A DNA stretch of 64,000 nucleotides, from the NCBI RefSeq assembly GCF_029201545.1, contig NZ_CP104007.1, forward strand, positions 1,708,501-1,772,500, written 5' to 3'. Below, piece after piece: positions 29,441 through 38,010 of the stretch; the stretch's first letter is position 1; each line of letters starts with the position of its first letter. The stretch is from Devosia sp. FJ2-5-3. Lineage in GTDB: Bacteria > Pseudomonadota > Alphaproteobacteria > Rhizobiales > Devosiaceae. A model generated the notes under the pieces. It worked only from the letters and a program-made list of their open reading frames with translations, had not been told where the DNA came from and did not search any database. The translations under genes were made by a program, and so were the position numbers.

Positions 29441-30253
29441 ATGAATATCGACCGTCTGGCCGCCATATTGAAGCAGGCCGCCCAGCAGGAGATCCTGCCG
29501 CGTTTCCGCCGCCTCGACGATGGGATGATCAAGACCAAGACGGGCGCTTTCGATCTGGTCACCGAGGCCGATACCAATGCCGAGCGGGTCATCACCGCAG
29601 CGATCCTCGCTCATTCTCCCAACACGCTCGTCATCGGCGAAGAGGCCGTGTCGGCCAATCCGGCCCTGCTGACATCCAGCCTCGAGGATCGAATCACGAT
29701 TTACGTCGATCCCGTTGATGGAACTGCCAATTTTGCGGGCGGCCTGCCGCTGTTTGCGGTCATGGCAGCGGTGGTGCAGAACGGCGAGCCTGTTGCCGGT
29801 GTCATCTACGATCCCATGGGGGACGACTTCCTGATGGCCGAAAAGGGTTGCGGCACCTGGCAGGTGTTCCCCGATGGCCGTCGCATCCGCATGAAGTTTG
29901 CCGACCCGGTTCCCCTTGCGGAGATGGGTGGCCTCGCATCCACCGGCTTCCTGCCGCTCGAGCAGCGCCGGATCGTTCTGGGCAATCTCGCCAAGATCAA
30001 AATGCTCGGCAATTACCGCTGCGCCGGACATGAATATCGCTTCGCTGCGGGCGGCAATATCCACTTCCTCATGTACAACAAGCTCATGCCCTGGGACCAC
30101 GTCGCCGGCGCCCTGATGATGCGCGAATGCGGGGCCCACGTCGCCAAGTTCGACGGTTCGGACTACCGCCCCAGCGATACCGGTGGCGGCCTTCTCATCG
30201 CCCCCGACAAGGACAGCTGGGACGAAATCAAGCGCGAAGTGTTTACGGTTTAG
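29441..30253 (+). CDS. Inositol monophosphatase family phosphatase
   Basis: The product is 270 residues with the metal-dependent phosphatase signature: Glu67-Glu68 (IGEE), DPVDGTANF (residues 90-98), and WDHVAGALMMRECG near the C-terminus. The family covers inositol, histidinol and 3'-phosphoadenosine phosphatases, and the sequence alone does not decide the substrate. It is co-transcribed with ttcA (4-bp gap), a pairing that might hint at PAP or nucleotide turnover, but this is speculation. Confidence 0.88.
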   Translation: MNIDRLAAILKQAAQQEILPRFRRLDDGMIKTKTGAFDLVTEADTNAERVITAAILAHSPNTLVIGEEAVSANPALLTSSLEDRITIYVDPVDGTANFAGGLPLFAVMAAVVQNGEPVAGVIYDPMGDDFLMAEKGCGTWQVFPDGRRIRMKFADPVPLAEMGGLASTGFLPLEQRRIVLGNLAKIKMLGNYRCAGHEYRFAAGGNIHFLMYNKLMPWDHVAGALMMRECGAHVAKFDGSDYRPSDTGGGLLIAPDKDSWDEIKREVFTV

Positions 30254-30583
30254 CTCGCCGCCCCTCGGCCTGCGGCAGTCGTTCCTGCTCTCAGCCTCTG
30301 CCGCCTCCTGCGCCGGTGGGGAGGTGAGCGTTGCGCATGGTGCCCGGATGCCGTTCCGCGCCCGCACTGCGCGTCCCTCGGGCCTGTCCCGAGGGGCACC
30401 CATCAGCCTCCATCCTAAACCTCGGCTCCATCCCACACCCCCCTTGAGGGGAGATAGCGAGGCCCAGCATGCCCCTGGCGCAGCTGGGGCGGGGGTAACC
30501 CCTGTCGCTCAACCGGTCAGTCCCGAGCCACCTCCCACCAATCCCCCTTGCGCTAACACATAAGTCTGTGCTTATCTGTTGCC
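30254..30583. other. Non-coding gap with palindromic repeat
   Basis: 330 bp between the IMPase-like gene and arsR. It holds one CCCTCGGG-type palindrome (30375-30396) and C/G-block sequence (CCCCCTTGAGGGG at about 30440). I see no gene. The arsR promoter must lie near the end; ACACATAAG...TGCTTATC (30557-30578) contains short inverted arms ATAAG/CTTAT that could be an ArsR operator. Confidence 0.6.
30375..30396. repeat. Palindrome CCCTCGGG-N5-CCCGAGGGG, copy 3
   Basis: Same arms as the copies at 14751 and 14816, with loop CCTGT. Confidence 0.65.
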
Positions 30584-30898
30584 ATGAACGAAGCAGAACT
30601 CTTCAAAGTCTTGGCCGATCCGACGCGGCGGGCGATCCTGGAGCGGCTTTCCGGAGAGGAAATGACCGCCACCGATCTCAGGGAGGGCTTTGCCATCTCC
30701 CAGCCCGCGATGTCGCAGCATCTTGCCGTCTTGCGCGGGGCAGGGCTCGTCGCCGAACGTCGGGAGGGTCGCTACGCCCATTACCGGATCGCCCCGGACG
30801 GGTTCGCGCCGCTGCATCAATGGTTGGCGCGCTATCGTGATTTCTGGCCGAGCCGCATCGACAGTTTGCGGGATGTTCTAAAGGAGATGGATCAGTGA
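30584..30898 (+). CDS. ArsR-family transcriptional repressor
   Basis: The product is 104 residues with a winged helix: LFKVLADPTRRAILERLSGEEMTATDLREGF, then the recognition helix ISQPAMSQHLAVLRGAGLV (about residues 38-56) and wing RREGRYAHYRI. No metal-binding Cys set is present, so it belongs to the non-metal group usually paired with SRPBCC proteins. Indeed, a GTG start for the SRPBCC gene overlaps its stop (GTGA). It probably represses its own two-gene operon. Confidence 0.9.
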   Translation: MNEAELFKVLADPTRRAILERLSGEEMTATDLREGFAISQPAMSQHLAVLRGAGLVAERREGRYAHYRIAPDGFAPLHQWLARYRDFWPSRIDSLRDVLKEMDQ

Positions 30899-31218
30899 GT
30901 GACGGACAAGACGGCCTCACCTTCGAGACTGTGCTCGAGGCTCCGCCCGAGAAAGTCTGGCGGGCGCTGACCATCCCAGAATATCGCGACCTCTGGCTCA
31001 AAAAGCCCGACGATGTGCAACTGCAGGTGGTCGCCGCAAATGCTAACAGTCTGCTAACATTTCGCTGGCTGGAGCGAAACGAAAAGAGCCTTGTCACCAT
31101 CGAGCTCTATCCGGCAGAGGATGGCGGCACGTCCTTCCGCCTGACCCATGCGCCGGTCCGCATTCCGGCCGCAGCCAATAGCAACGAACCTGCCGCGACC
31201 GTAATGCGCGCGGCTTGA
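30895..31218 (+). CDS. SRPBCC (AHSA1/polyketide cyclase-like) domain protein
   Basis: The product is 107 residues from a GTG overlapping the ArsR stop. Start LTFETVLEAPPEKVWRALTIPEYRDLWL is a clear AHSA1-type hydrophobic-ligand fold. It is short for the family (usually 130-160), since the long C-terminal helix appears to be missing; the end AANSNEPAATVMRAA is polar. ArsR-SRPBCC pairs are common but their ligand is unknown. Either this is a short subfamily or the 3' end has been lost. Confidence 0.75.
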   Translation: MSDGQDGLTFETVLEAPPEKVWRALTIPEYRDLWLKKPDDVQLQVVAANANSLLTFRWLERNEKSLVTIELYPAEDGGTSFRLTHAPVRIPAAANSNEPAATVMRAA

Positions 31219-31258
31219 TCTAGTCGTTCTAACCCATTGAAAAGACAGGAGGTCGCCG

Positions 31259-31891
31259 ATGCGCGACATAATGCAACTCGTCCCTATGGTGGTCGAGCAG
31301 TCCAGCCGTGGCGAACGCGCCTTCGACATTTATTCTCGCCTGCTGCGGGAGCGGATCGTCTTCATCAACGGCCAGATCGAGGACAACATGTCCTCCCTGG
31401 TCTGCGCCCAGCTGCTTTTCCTCGAGGCAGAAAATCCGGCTAAGCCCATATATCTCTACATAAATTCGCCCGGCGGCGTCGTCACGTCGGCCCTGGCCAT
31501 GTACGACACCATGCAGTTCATCAAGGCGCCGGTCGGAACCCTCTGCATGGGCATGGCTGCCTCGGCCGCGACCCTGATCCTCGCCGCTGGCGAAGCCGGG
31601 ATGCGCGCCGTTTTGCCCAATGTTTCCATCATGTTACACCAACCGTCAGGCGGCTATCAGGGGCAGGTGACCGATATCATGATCCATGCCGAAGAGAGCC
31701 TGAGGCTCAAGCGGCGCACCAACGAAATCTACGCCAGGCATTGTGGCCGAACCTATGAAGAGGTCGAACTGGCGCTGGAGCGAGACCGCTACATGGCGCC
31801 CGAAGAGGCCCAGGCCTGGGGCCTTGTCGATCACGTCTACCATGACCGGAGCCAGCTCGCAGGGCCGGCTCCGTCAAATGGGAATCAGTGA
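31259..31891 (+). CDS. clpP: ClpP-family serine protease, not next to clpX
   Basis: Proteolytic barrel subunit that works with ClpX or ClpA. The product is 210 residues with an intact triad: Ser102 (GMAASAATL), His127 (MLHQPSGG) and Asp176 (ERDRYM). The motif GMAASAA differs from the usual GQAASMG, and no clpX or tig is nearby, so this is probably a secondary ClpP isoform. GACAGGAGG lies just upstream of the ATG. Its end overlaps the end of the convergent MFS gene by 7 bp. Confidence 0.92.
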   Translation: MRDIMQLVPMVVEQSSRGERAFDIYSRLLRERIVFINGQIEDNMSSLVCAQLLFLEAENPAKPIYLYINSPGGVVTSALAMYDTMQFIKAPVGTLCMGMAASAATLILAAGEAGMRAVLPNVSIMLHQPSGGYQGQVTDIMIHAEESLRLKRRTNEIYARHCGRTYEEVELALERDRYMAPEEAQAWGLVDHVYHDRSQLAGPAPSNGNQ

Positions 31892-33138
31892 GCTGCCGGT
31901 TCGCGGAACGCGGCCGTGTCGTATTGCTCGCCAACACCGAAAAGGCGGCCTTTTTCTGCAACGAGAACACAGATCAACGCCATGATTCCCATGGAGAAAT
32001 ACCCGCCAGCGATGTTTGAGGCCGTGCCGTTGTAGAGCTGCCCGATGCCGGTGCCGATCAGCGTGCCGCCGACGGTCTGGACGAACGCGAAGGTTGCCGC
32101 CGCGGTGCCGGCGACACTGCCCAGCGGTTCCATGGACAGCGAGTTCATGTTCGACGAAGACCAGCCAAAGCAGAACATGATGATGGCGAGCAGGCCGTAA
32201 AAGGCCGGGAATGGCAGCATGTCGGCCAGCGCCAGCGTCAGCATGACCGCGGCGGTTGCCGTATAGACAATGATCGCGCCGTGGGCGAGCCGCCGCATGC
32301 CCAGTCTGCGCACGATGCGGGAATTCGTGAACGAAGACACGGCCATAAGGGCGCCGATCGCCGCAAAGGCGACGGTAAACCAGATGCCCAGACCATAGGT
32401 CTCGACATAGACCTGCTGGGCGGAGGTGATGAAGCCCATCAGGGCGCCGAACAGAAACATGCCCGCCAGCCCATAGGAAAAGGCGGTCCTGTTGGTGAAA
32501 ACCAGCTTGAAGCCGAGCGCTATGCCGCTGAAGCTCATGGGGCGGCGCTGTTCCGCCGGCAAGGTTTCCGGCAGTTTCAGGAAGGCCCAGAAGGCGATCG
32601 CGGCAGCGAGCAGGCCCATGAAGACGAAGATTGCCTGCCATGGTCCGGTCAGCAGCAGGACCTGGCCGATACCAGGCGCCACGATCGGCACGGCCATGAA
32701 CACCATGAAGGTCAATGACATAACCTCCGCCATTTCGCGGCCCGAATATTTGTCACGAACGACGGCGGTGGTCACCACGCGCGCGCTTGCAGCGCCGACG
32801 CCCTGGATGAAGCGCAGCACAAGCAGGGTGGTGAAGTCGGGGGCGAACACTGCTGCCAGCGCCGCGACCACGTAGAGGCCGAGCCCCGCGAACAAGGGCA
32901 TCCGTCGACCGAAGCGGTCGCTCAGGGGCCCGAATGCCAGCACGCCAATGCCCATGCCTAGCGAGTAAAAAGTGATGACGAACTGGCGCTCGTTCTCCGC
33001 GGTGACGCCAAGTGCCTCACCCATATAAGGAAGTGCCGGCAGCATCACGTCCACGGCGATGGCGTTCATCGTCATTATGGCAGCGATCAGGGCAATGAAA
33101 TGCGGGCGCGACAGCACCCTTGTGAAGTGGTCCGGCAT
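31885..33138 (-). CDS. MFS drug exporter, Bcr/CflA type
   Basis: The product is 417 residues with about twelve membrane helices. [23 protein letters not shown] (helix 1 motif with Asp), [14 protein letters not shown] (loop 2-3) and [14 protein letters not shown] (helix 4 to loop) are typical of the Bcr/CflA group of 12-helix drug/proton antiporters. I chose the ATG at 33138 because the residues before it are not membrane-type. A second, unrelated MFS gene lies directly upstream on the same strand, 127 bp away. Confidence 0.88.
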   Translation of the reverse strand: MPDHFTRVLSRPHFIALIAAIMTMNAIAVDVMLPALPYMGEALGVTAENERQFVITFYSLGMGIGVLAFGPLSDRFGRRMPLFAGLGLYVVAALAAVFAPDFTTLLVLRFIQGVGAASARVVTTAVVRDKYSGREMAEVMSLTFMVFMAVPIVAPGIGQVLLLTGPWQAIFVFMGLLAAAIAFWAFLKLPETLPAEQRRPMSFSGIALGFKLVFTNRTAFSYGLAGMFLFGALMGFITSAQQVYVETYGLGIWFTVAFAAIGALMAVSSFTNSRIVRRLGMRRLAHGAIIVYTATAAVMLTLALADMLPFPAFYGLLAIIMFCFGWSSSNMNSLSMEPLGSVAGTAAATFAFVQTVGGTLIGTGIGQLYNGTASNIAGGYFSMGIMALICVLVAEKGRLFGVGEQYDTAAFREPAAH

Positions 33139-33265
33139 GACAGCAGCTCGATAAGGAGGGTCGCCCAGGAGAGAGTTGGGCGGCGAACTTGAATAATGGC
33201 CGGACCATGAACCGGTCCGGCACCAATGACAACCCTCTATCGGCAAAACCCGATAGTTGAAAAAT

Positions 33266-34486
33266 TCACGCGGGCTTGAACGCGAATTTGGGCGAACTGC
33301 GCTCGTTTATGGGGAGATGGACGACCGCCGAGGCCAAACCCAGAAGGATGCCCAAATACCAGACGAGACTATAGGAGCCGGTCTGGTCGAAAACGAATCC
33401 ACCCAGCCAGACGCCGATGAACGACCCCAGTTGATGGCTGAAAAAGGCCACGCCGTAGAGCATGCCCATATAGCGGGGGCCGAAGAACAGGGTCACGAGG
33501 CCCGCCGTGAGTGGTACGGTGGACAGCCACAGCAGCCCCATGGCGGCGGCGAAGGCATAGGCGGTGACTTCACTCACAGGCAGGAGAAGGAAGGCCGCGA
33601 TAGCGACTGCGCGCAGGAAATAGATGCTGGCCAGCAGCATCTGCTTGGGCAGGCGACTGCCGAGCCAGCCGGACAAGAGGGAGCCGGCGATGTTGAATAG
33701 CCCGATGACGGCAATGGTCCAGCTGCCGACCTCGGGAGACAGGCCGCACTGCACGAGATAGGCAGGCATGTGAACGTTGATGAAAGCCAGGTGGAAGCCG
33801 CAGACGAAGAAGCCGATCACCAGCAATCTGTAGGAGCCATGACCCCAGGCGCTTGCCAAGGCCTCCATGAAGGGCAGGTCCGCCTGTCCCGGGACGGATT
33901 CGCTGCGGCCGCGCAATGCGCCTGCCAGCGGAATGATGAGCAGGAGCAGCAGCGCAAGCCACACGAGCGCCATTTGCCAACCGAAGGCGTTGATGAAGCC
34001 TTGGCCGACCGGGGCGAAGATAAACTGGCCCGCCGATGATGCAGCAGTGGCGACGCCGAAGATGAAGCTGCGCTTTTCGGCGGGCACAACGCGCCCGAAG
34101 GCCGCCATCACCACGCCGAAAGAGGCAACGGCAATGCCCACGCCCGTTACGACACCGGCCGTCAAAGTCAGACTGAGCGTATCGGGTGAAAAGGCCATGC
34201 CGAGCACGCCGGCAGCGTAGATCAGACCGCCCAGCGCCAGCACGCGCCCGCTGCCATAGCGGTCTGCCAATGCACCCGCAAATGGCTGTGTCATGCCCCA
34301 GACGAGGTTCTGGACCGCCATGGCCATGCCCCATTGCTCGCGGCTGAGGCCGAGGTCCTCGGTCACGGGGAGCGTGAACAGCCCAAAGGCGCCGCGCGTG
34401 CCGAAGCCGATGGCGGCTATGATGCAGCCAGCGATGATCACGACGGGAAGAGGAATGGCGGAACGGGCAGGGGCGGCGCTGGACAT
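33266..34486 (-). CDS. MFS transporter
   Basis: The product is 406 residues with about twelve membrane helices. The first helix region IGFGTRGAFGLFTLPVTEDLGLSREQW and the loop GALADRYGSGRVL identify the MFS class that includes monocarboxylate- and oxalate-type porters; the substrate is not clear. It is upstream of the Bcr-type gene but the 127-bp gap and lack of coupling leave co-transcription open. Start at 34486 gives a short polar N-terminus before helix 1. Confidence 0.85.
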   Translation of the reverse strand: MSSAAPARSAIPLPVVIIAGCIIAAIGFGTRGAFGLFTLPVTEDLGLSREQWGMAMAVQNLVWGMTQPFAGALADRYGSGRVLALGGLIYAAGVLGMAFSPDTLSLTLTAGVVTGVGIAVASFGVVMAAFGRVVPAEKRSFIFGVATAASSAGQFIFAPVGQGFINAFGWQMALVWLALLLLLIIPLAGALRGRSESVPGQADLPFMEALASAWGHGSYRLLVIGFFVCGFHLAFINVHMPAYLVQCGLSPEVGSWTIAVIGLFNIAGSLLSGWLGSRLPKQMLLASIYFLRAVAIAAFLLLPVSEVTAYAFAAAMGLLWLSTVPLTAGLVTLFFGPRYMGMLYGVAFFSHQLGSFIGVWLGGFVFDQTGSYSLVWYLGILLGLASAVVHLPINERSSPKFAFKPA

Positions 34487-34619
34487 GGCAAATACCGGAG
34501 CGGGGAGATGCCCCAGATTAGCCCCGCCGCGTCATCACGCAAAGCAATATTGCGGAATGGGTGTCATCAAACGCGGTGATGTCAGTCGCGGTGACTTTTC
34601 GAGCCATGGCGCAAATGAC

Positions 34620-34652
34620 GAAGGGTCCCAACGGCTTAGGTTGAGACCCTTC
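34620..34652 (-). terminator. Terminator candidate of grxD
   Basis: GAAGGGTC and GACCCTTC arms with a second inner stem CAAC/GTTG, 17 bp after the grxD stop on the minus strand. There is no strong T tail, so it is a moderate candidate. Confidence 0.55.
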
Positions 34653-34669
34653 GAAAATGATTCAAGCGA

Positions 34670-35005
34670 TCAGGCGCTTTGCTTGAAGGTGATGCCGGCC
34701 TGTTCGAGATGGGTCTGCAATTCACCGGCCTGGAACATCTCGCGGACGATGTCGGCCCCGCCGACGAACTCGCCCTTGACGTAAAGCTGGGGGATGGTCG
34801 GCCAGTTGGTGTAGGCCTTGATGCCGTCGCGGAGCTCTTCGCTTTCCAGGACATTGGCGCTGCCGTATTCGACGCCAAGATAGCTCAGGATCTGGACGAC
34901 CTGGCCGGAAAAGCCGCACTGCGGGAAGTCAGGCGAGCCCTTCATGAACAGGAATACGTCGTTGTTCTTCACCTTGTCATCGATGAAAGCGTTGATATCG
35001 GACAT
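34670..35005 (-). CDS. grxD: Monothiol glutaredoxin, Grx4/GrxD type
   Basis: A CGFS glutaredoxin that binds and transfers [2Fe-2S] clusters together with BolA proteins. The product is 111 residues with Cys30 in FPQCGFS, the glutathione-binding TNWPTIPQLYV and GGADI segments. Length and motifs are standard. In many alphaproteobacteria bolA is directly upstream; here bolA lies about 2 kb upstream on the same strand with four other genes between. Confidence 0.95.
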   Translation of the reverse strand: MSDINAFIDDKVKNNDVFLFMKGSPDFPQCGFSGQVVQILSYLGVEYGSANVLESEELRDGIKAYTNWPTIPQLYVKGEFVGGADIVREMFQAGELQTHLEQAGITFKQSA

Positions 35006-35105
35006 AAGGAAAACCTTTCGATAAGCGGGGTCAAGGCCCGCTGGCTGTTGCCCTTAAATAGGTCAGGACGAGGGCGCTGTCGAGACTATCGCAAAATGGC
35101 GATCA

Positions 35106-35660
35106 TCATTGCGTGCTGGAGCAATGGGATTGGCCCGTGGCCGAGATCTGGCCGGTCGCCGTATCGAGGATACGCTCTTCTGCAATCACCGCGCCAAAAC
35201 CATAGCCGGAGTATTCGGCGAATTCGGGGCAATTGTCCTCATTGCCCTCGGCCGTTCGCTCCCAATAAGTAACCGCGTTGTCGCCGACGATGACCTCATC
35301 GTCGGCGGGCAGATCGACGATGGGTTCGAATGCACCGGCGTCGAGGTCGTAGATCACCAAATTGCCGTCCGGCCCGGTCGAGCGGGTCAGTACAAGGTAA
35401 TTTCTCGACAAGCCGGTGAAATACAAGGGATCCTCATGTTCGCCGATGCGGATGTCGCCGTCCCGAGTCTCGAAAATGCAGGCGATCTTGCCCACGGCCG
35501 GAGGCCGAATAATGAAATCGGAGCCGACCTCTTCGGCCCGCTGTTGGGCGATCACGAGGTAATGCTCATTCTGGAAGCATTGCGCATCGTAGGCCGATGC
35601 TGGGGCGGCAAAACCCAACCCGGCCAAAGCGGTAATAGTGAGGATGCCCCAGGCCTTCAT
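35106..35660 (-). CDS. Secreted protein of unknown function
   Basis: The product is 184 residues with a signal peptide (residues 1-23, ending APASAYDA). The mature part has four cysteines (about 28, 60, 144 and 180), which may form disulfides, and is rich in Asp and Glu. I recognise no domain. The ATG overlaps the HAD gene stop by 4 bp (ATGA), so it is made from the same message as the HAD, HIT and DUF genes upstream. The following gap of 100 bp leads to grxD. Confidence 0.7.
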   Translation of the reverse strand: MKAWGILTITALAGLGFAAPASAYDAQCFQNEHYLVIAQQRAEEVGSDFIIRPPAVGKIACIFETRDGDIRIGEHEDPLYFTGLSRNYLVLTRSTGPDGNLVIYDLDAGAFEPIVDLPADDEVIVGDNAVTYWERTAEGNEDNCPEFAEYSGYGFGAVIAEERILDTATGQISATGQSHCSSTQ

Positions 35661-36304
35661 GCGTCTTCTCCCTGCAGGTCAGCTATTTTTTGCGCGATCC
35701 AGGGATGGGTGAAAACATCCTCATTCTGGGCGAACAGGACTGTCTCCCAGCCGTAGGCGCGGGCGACATCGATCACTTTTGGCGTGTCGTCGAAAAAGAG
35801 CGGCGGGCTGTCGGAAGCGATCATGCGCTCGTCTGCCATGGCAAAGAACTTCTTGTCGTATTTGGTGCGTCCCAAACGGGCGGAATAGAACATGTCCTCG
35901 AACAGGCCGTGGAAGTGCTGGTTCTGCCAGATGTATTGAGCGCGGGAATGGTCCTGGTTCGTGGCCAGGTAGAGCTTTACGTCCGCGTGGTCCTTGAGGC
36001 GCCGGATCCTGGCCAGCAGCTCCGCATTCGGATTGAAATCGAAGCCCAGCCAGAGGTCCAGCATGGCCATGGTCGAGCCCTTGTAGCCAAAGGCCTTGAG
36101 ACGCTTGTCAAGAGCCTCCACCATCGGGACTTCGCCGATCAGTACGCGCTTCATGAAGATGTCGAAGATGAACTCGCGCTGGAACCGGTCGGGATTGATT
36201 CCGATGTTCTGGAGCGCGGCGTCCCAGCGTTCGCGACGGTCTGGGTGGGCGTGATAGCCATGCACAAGAACCCCATCGACGTCGAAAACAATCGCTCTGG
36301 CCAA
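35657..36304 (-). CDS. HAD-superfamily hydrolase
   Basis: The product is 215 residues. HAD motif I DVDGV is at residues 8-12 (FDVDGVLVHGY), motif II is YLATNQ, motif III Lys is in the SARLGRTKYDKKFF region, and motif IV is FFDDTPK. It belongs to the sugar-phosphatase/haloacid-type branch with a helical cap. Substrate unknown. It follows the HIT gene after 2 bp and overlaps the secreted-protein gene by 4 bp, which makes it part of a very compact operon. Confidence 0.87.
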   Translation of the reverse strand: MARAIVFDVDGVLVHGYHAHPDRRERWDAALQNIGINPDRFQREFIFDIFMKRVLIGEVPMVEALDKRLKAFGYKGSTMAMLDLWLGFDFNPNAELLARIRRLKDHADVKLYLATNQDHSRAQYIWQNQHFHGLFEDMFYSARLGRTKYDKKFFAMADERMIASDSPPLFFDDTPKVIDVARAYGWETVLFAQNEDVFTHPWIAQKIADLQGEDA

Positions 36305-36306
36305 AC

Positions 36307-36684
36307 TCAGTCCTCGTCGTTGGTCTTGAAAATGCGGCGAATGCCATTGCCTTCGTGGGCGTCGCCTGAGAAGCGCGCAATCAAGTGCAAATGGGTGTGA
36401 AAGACTGTCTGCCCGGCGACGGCGCCAACGTTCCAGCCGAGGGTGAAGCCCTCTGGATCGGCGTGGTCAAAAAGGGCGCGGGCGCTGGCGAGGGCAGCGG
36501 GAAAATCCTGCCACTCGTCGCTATTCATCTCAAAGGGCGTTTCGGTATGGCGTTTGGGAATGACAATCGCGCCGTGCGCAAAGCGCGCGTCGACATTGCG
36601 CAGCACATAAAAATGCGCGGTGGAGGCGACCGGGCTGTCGAAGAGGAGATTGTTATCGAGGCAGAACCGGCAATTCTCGGTCAT
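36307..36684 (-). CDS. HIT-family nucleotide-binding protein
   Basis: The product is 125 residues with the histidine triad HTHLHLI (His96, His98, His100) and an N-terminal CxxC (Cys5, Cys8), as in many zinc-containing Hint/HIT hydrolases. HIT proteins cleave nucleoside phosphoramidates or dinucleotides. All catalytic residues are present. The ATG overlaps the upstream gene stop by 4 bp. Confidence 0.9.
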   Translation of the reverse strand: MTENCRFCLDNNLLFDSPVASTAHFYVLRNVDARFAHGAIVIPKRHTETPFEMNSDEWQDFPAALASARALFDHADPEGFTLGWNVGAVAGQTVFHTHLHLIARFSGDAHEGNGIRRIFKTNDED

Positions 36685-36992
36685 CCCTCGATGGCCCCGA
36701 GCCCGAGCAGCACGGAGCGGGGTATTTTGAGATCGGCGATGACCTCGTCGTGAGTCTCGAAGCCCAGCAGTTCTCTCTGGACGAAATAGCCCCAGACCGC
36801 GTCGCGCGCTTCGGCAAGAGCTGCCTTGATTTCCGGGCCGGCGTCGAGGGCAGCGACAGCGCGGATGACGCGCCGCTCCGCCGCTCCCAGTGAATTGGCC
36901 TTTTCCGCAAGGATCTCATGGTCGATGGCTGCGGTTCCCGCCTCGGGCCGAACCATACGGATCAGGTCGAGCGAGTCCCGCAGCCCCGACAT
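36681..36992 (-). CDS. Conserved hypothetical protein (possibly DUF6665)
   Basis: The product is 103 residues, largely helical by composition (EILAEKANSLGAAERRVIRAVAALDA), with a conserved-looking end WGYFVQRELLGFETHDEVIADLKIPRSVLLGLG. It resembles the small Hyphomicrobiales family I recall as DUF6665, but I cannot confirm this. The function is unknown. It begins 5 bp after the bolA stop and overlaps the HIT gene by 4 bp. Confidence 0.6.
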   Translation of the reverse strand: MSGLRDSLDLIRMVRPEAGTAAIDHEILAEKANSLGAAERRVIRAVAALDAGPEIKAALAEARDAVWGYFVQRELLGFETHDEVIADLKIPRSVLLGLGAIEG

Positions 36993-36997
36993 CGGCC

Positions 36998-37231
36998 TTA
37001 CTCCGGCACGTTGGTTTGCAGCGCCAGGGCGTGGAGGGCTCCCCCCATATCACCCTGGAGGGCCGCATAGACGAGCTGATGCTGCTGCACGCGGGACTTG
37101 CCGCGGAACTGCTCGGATATCACTGTTGCCGCATAGTGGTCGCCGTCACCGGCCAGATCGCGAATTTCGATTTCCGCATCGGGCAGGGCGGCCTTGATGC
37201 GGCGCTCGATCTCATTGGCGTCCATTGGCAT
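36998..37231 (-). CDS. BolA-family protein
   Basis: BolA proteins pair with CGFS glutaredoxins in iron-sulfur cluster handling. The product is 77 residues, MPMDANEIERRIKAALPDAEIEI, with the conserved HYAATVISEQFRGKSRVQQHQLVYAAL core that includes the invariant C-terminal-half His (QQHQLVYAAL). I chose the ATG at 37231 because GGGGAG lies 7 bases upstream; 37225 is also possible. It heads the packed cassette that runs to the secreted-protein gene. Confidence 0.9.
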   Translation of the reverse strand: MPMDANEIERRIKAALPDAEIEIRDLAGDGDHYAATVISEQFRGKSRVQQHQLVYAALQGDMGGALHALALQTNVPE

Positions 37232-37322
37232 GTACACTCTCCCCGTTATTCAAGAAGCCGGACCGTCCGGCACACGCACTGATATGGCATGGCCCTCCGG
37301 CAGCTTCAATATCGGGTGGGCG

Positions 37323-37922
37323 CTATTGCCCCGAAGAGGTCTCCGCTTCCGGCTCGACGGCGGCGCCAATGCAGCATTCGGCATCCGAACGGGTGGCGAA
37401 ATTGGCGAGGATGAAGTCGACGATCGGGCGGGCCTGTTCGGCGACTTCGGTCGCATAGAGGCAGTCCAGTGAATAGCCGCGGCCCTGGGAGACAGTTTCG
37501 GTATGAACGAGGGTGAGGGGCATTCCCATGGGCGAATCGGTGCTGGTGCCGTCGTAAATAAGGGCGATGGCGTCCTGGAAGGCGGTCGTGCCGGCAGAGC
37601 CGAGCACGAAGCCGGGCAGGCTCTCGACCCAGCCTGCAGTGATCGCGTCCCGGTCAAGAGCGCCCAGCGCGTTTTCGGCGGTCCAGCCCGTGTCTTCCAC
37701 CGGCACGACGCTGAGGTCGCACTGCAGCGGAGCATTGGGGTGGTTGATGGTGAGGCTCTCCGAGGCCCCGCCACTGGCGATCATGGCTTCGGGATAGATC
37801 AGCGTGTAGGGCTGGTCGGCAAGGATGGACCGGGTGATGTTGACGCTCTGCGCCATGCTGGCCGCGGGCAGAAGCCCCATGCATACGCCAGCAAGTGCCG
37901 CGACTGCCCAGTTCCGGTTCAT
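37323..37922 (-). CDS. Secreted protein of unknown function
   Basis: The product is 199 residues from the ATG at 37922 (GGAG 7 bases upstream), with a signal peptide ending at about ASMAQ (residue 25). The mature part has four cysteines and reads as a periplasmic domain (TLIYPEAMIASGGASESLTI, TGWTAENALGALDRD). I do not recognise it. It lies 88 bp downstream of purL and 91 bp upstream of bolA on the same strand. Confidence 0.65.
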   Translation of the reverse strand: MNRNWAVAALAGVCMGLLPAASMAQSVNITRSILADQPYTLIYPEAMIASGGASESLTINHPNAPLQCDLSVVPVEDTGWTAENALGALDRDAITAGWVESLPGFVLGSAGTTAFQDAIALIYDGTSTDSPMGMPLTLVHTETVSQGRGYSLDCLYATEVAEQARPIVDFILANFATRSDAECCIGAAVEPEAETSSGQ

Positions 37923-38010
37923 TCGTCTCTCCACAACCATTTACGCCACCCCAGGTGAGCAAAGCCCCCCAAGAGCGGCGATCATATGGCACGGGATCGG
38001 ATTCGAATAC

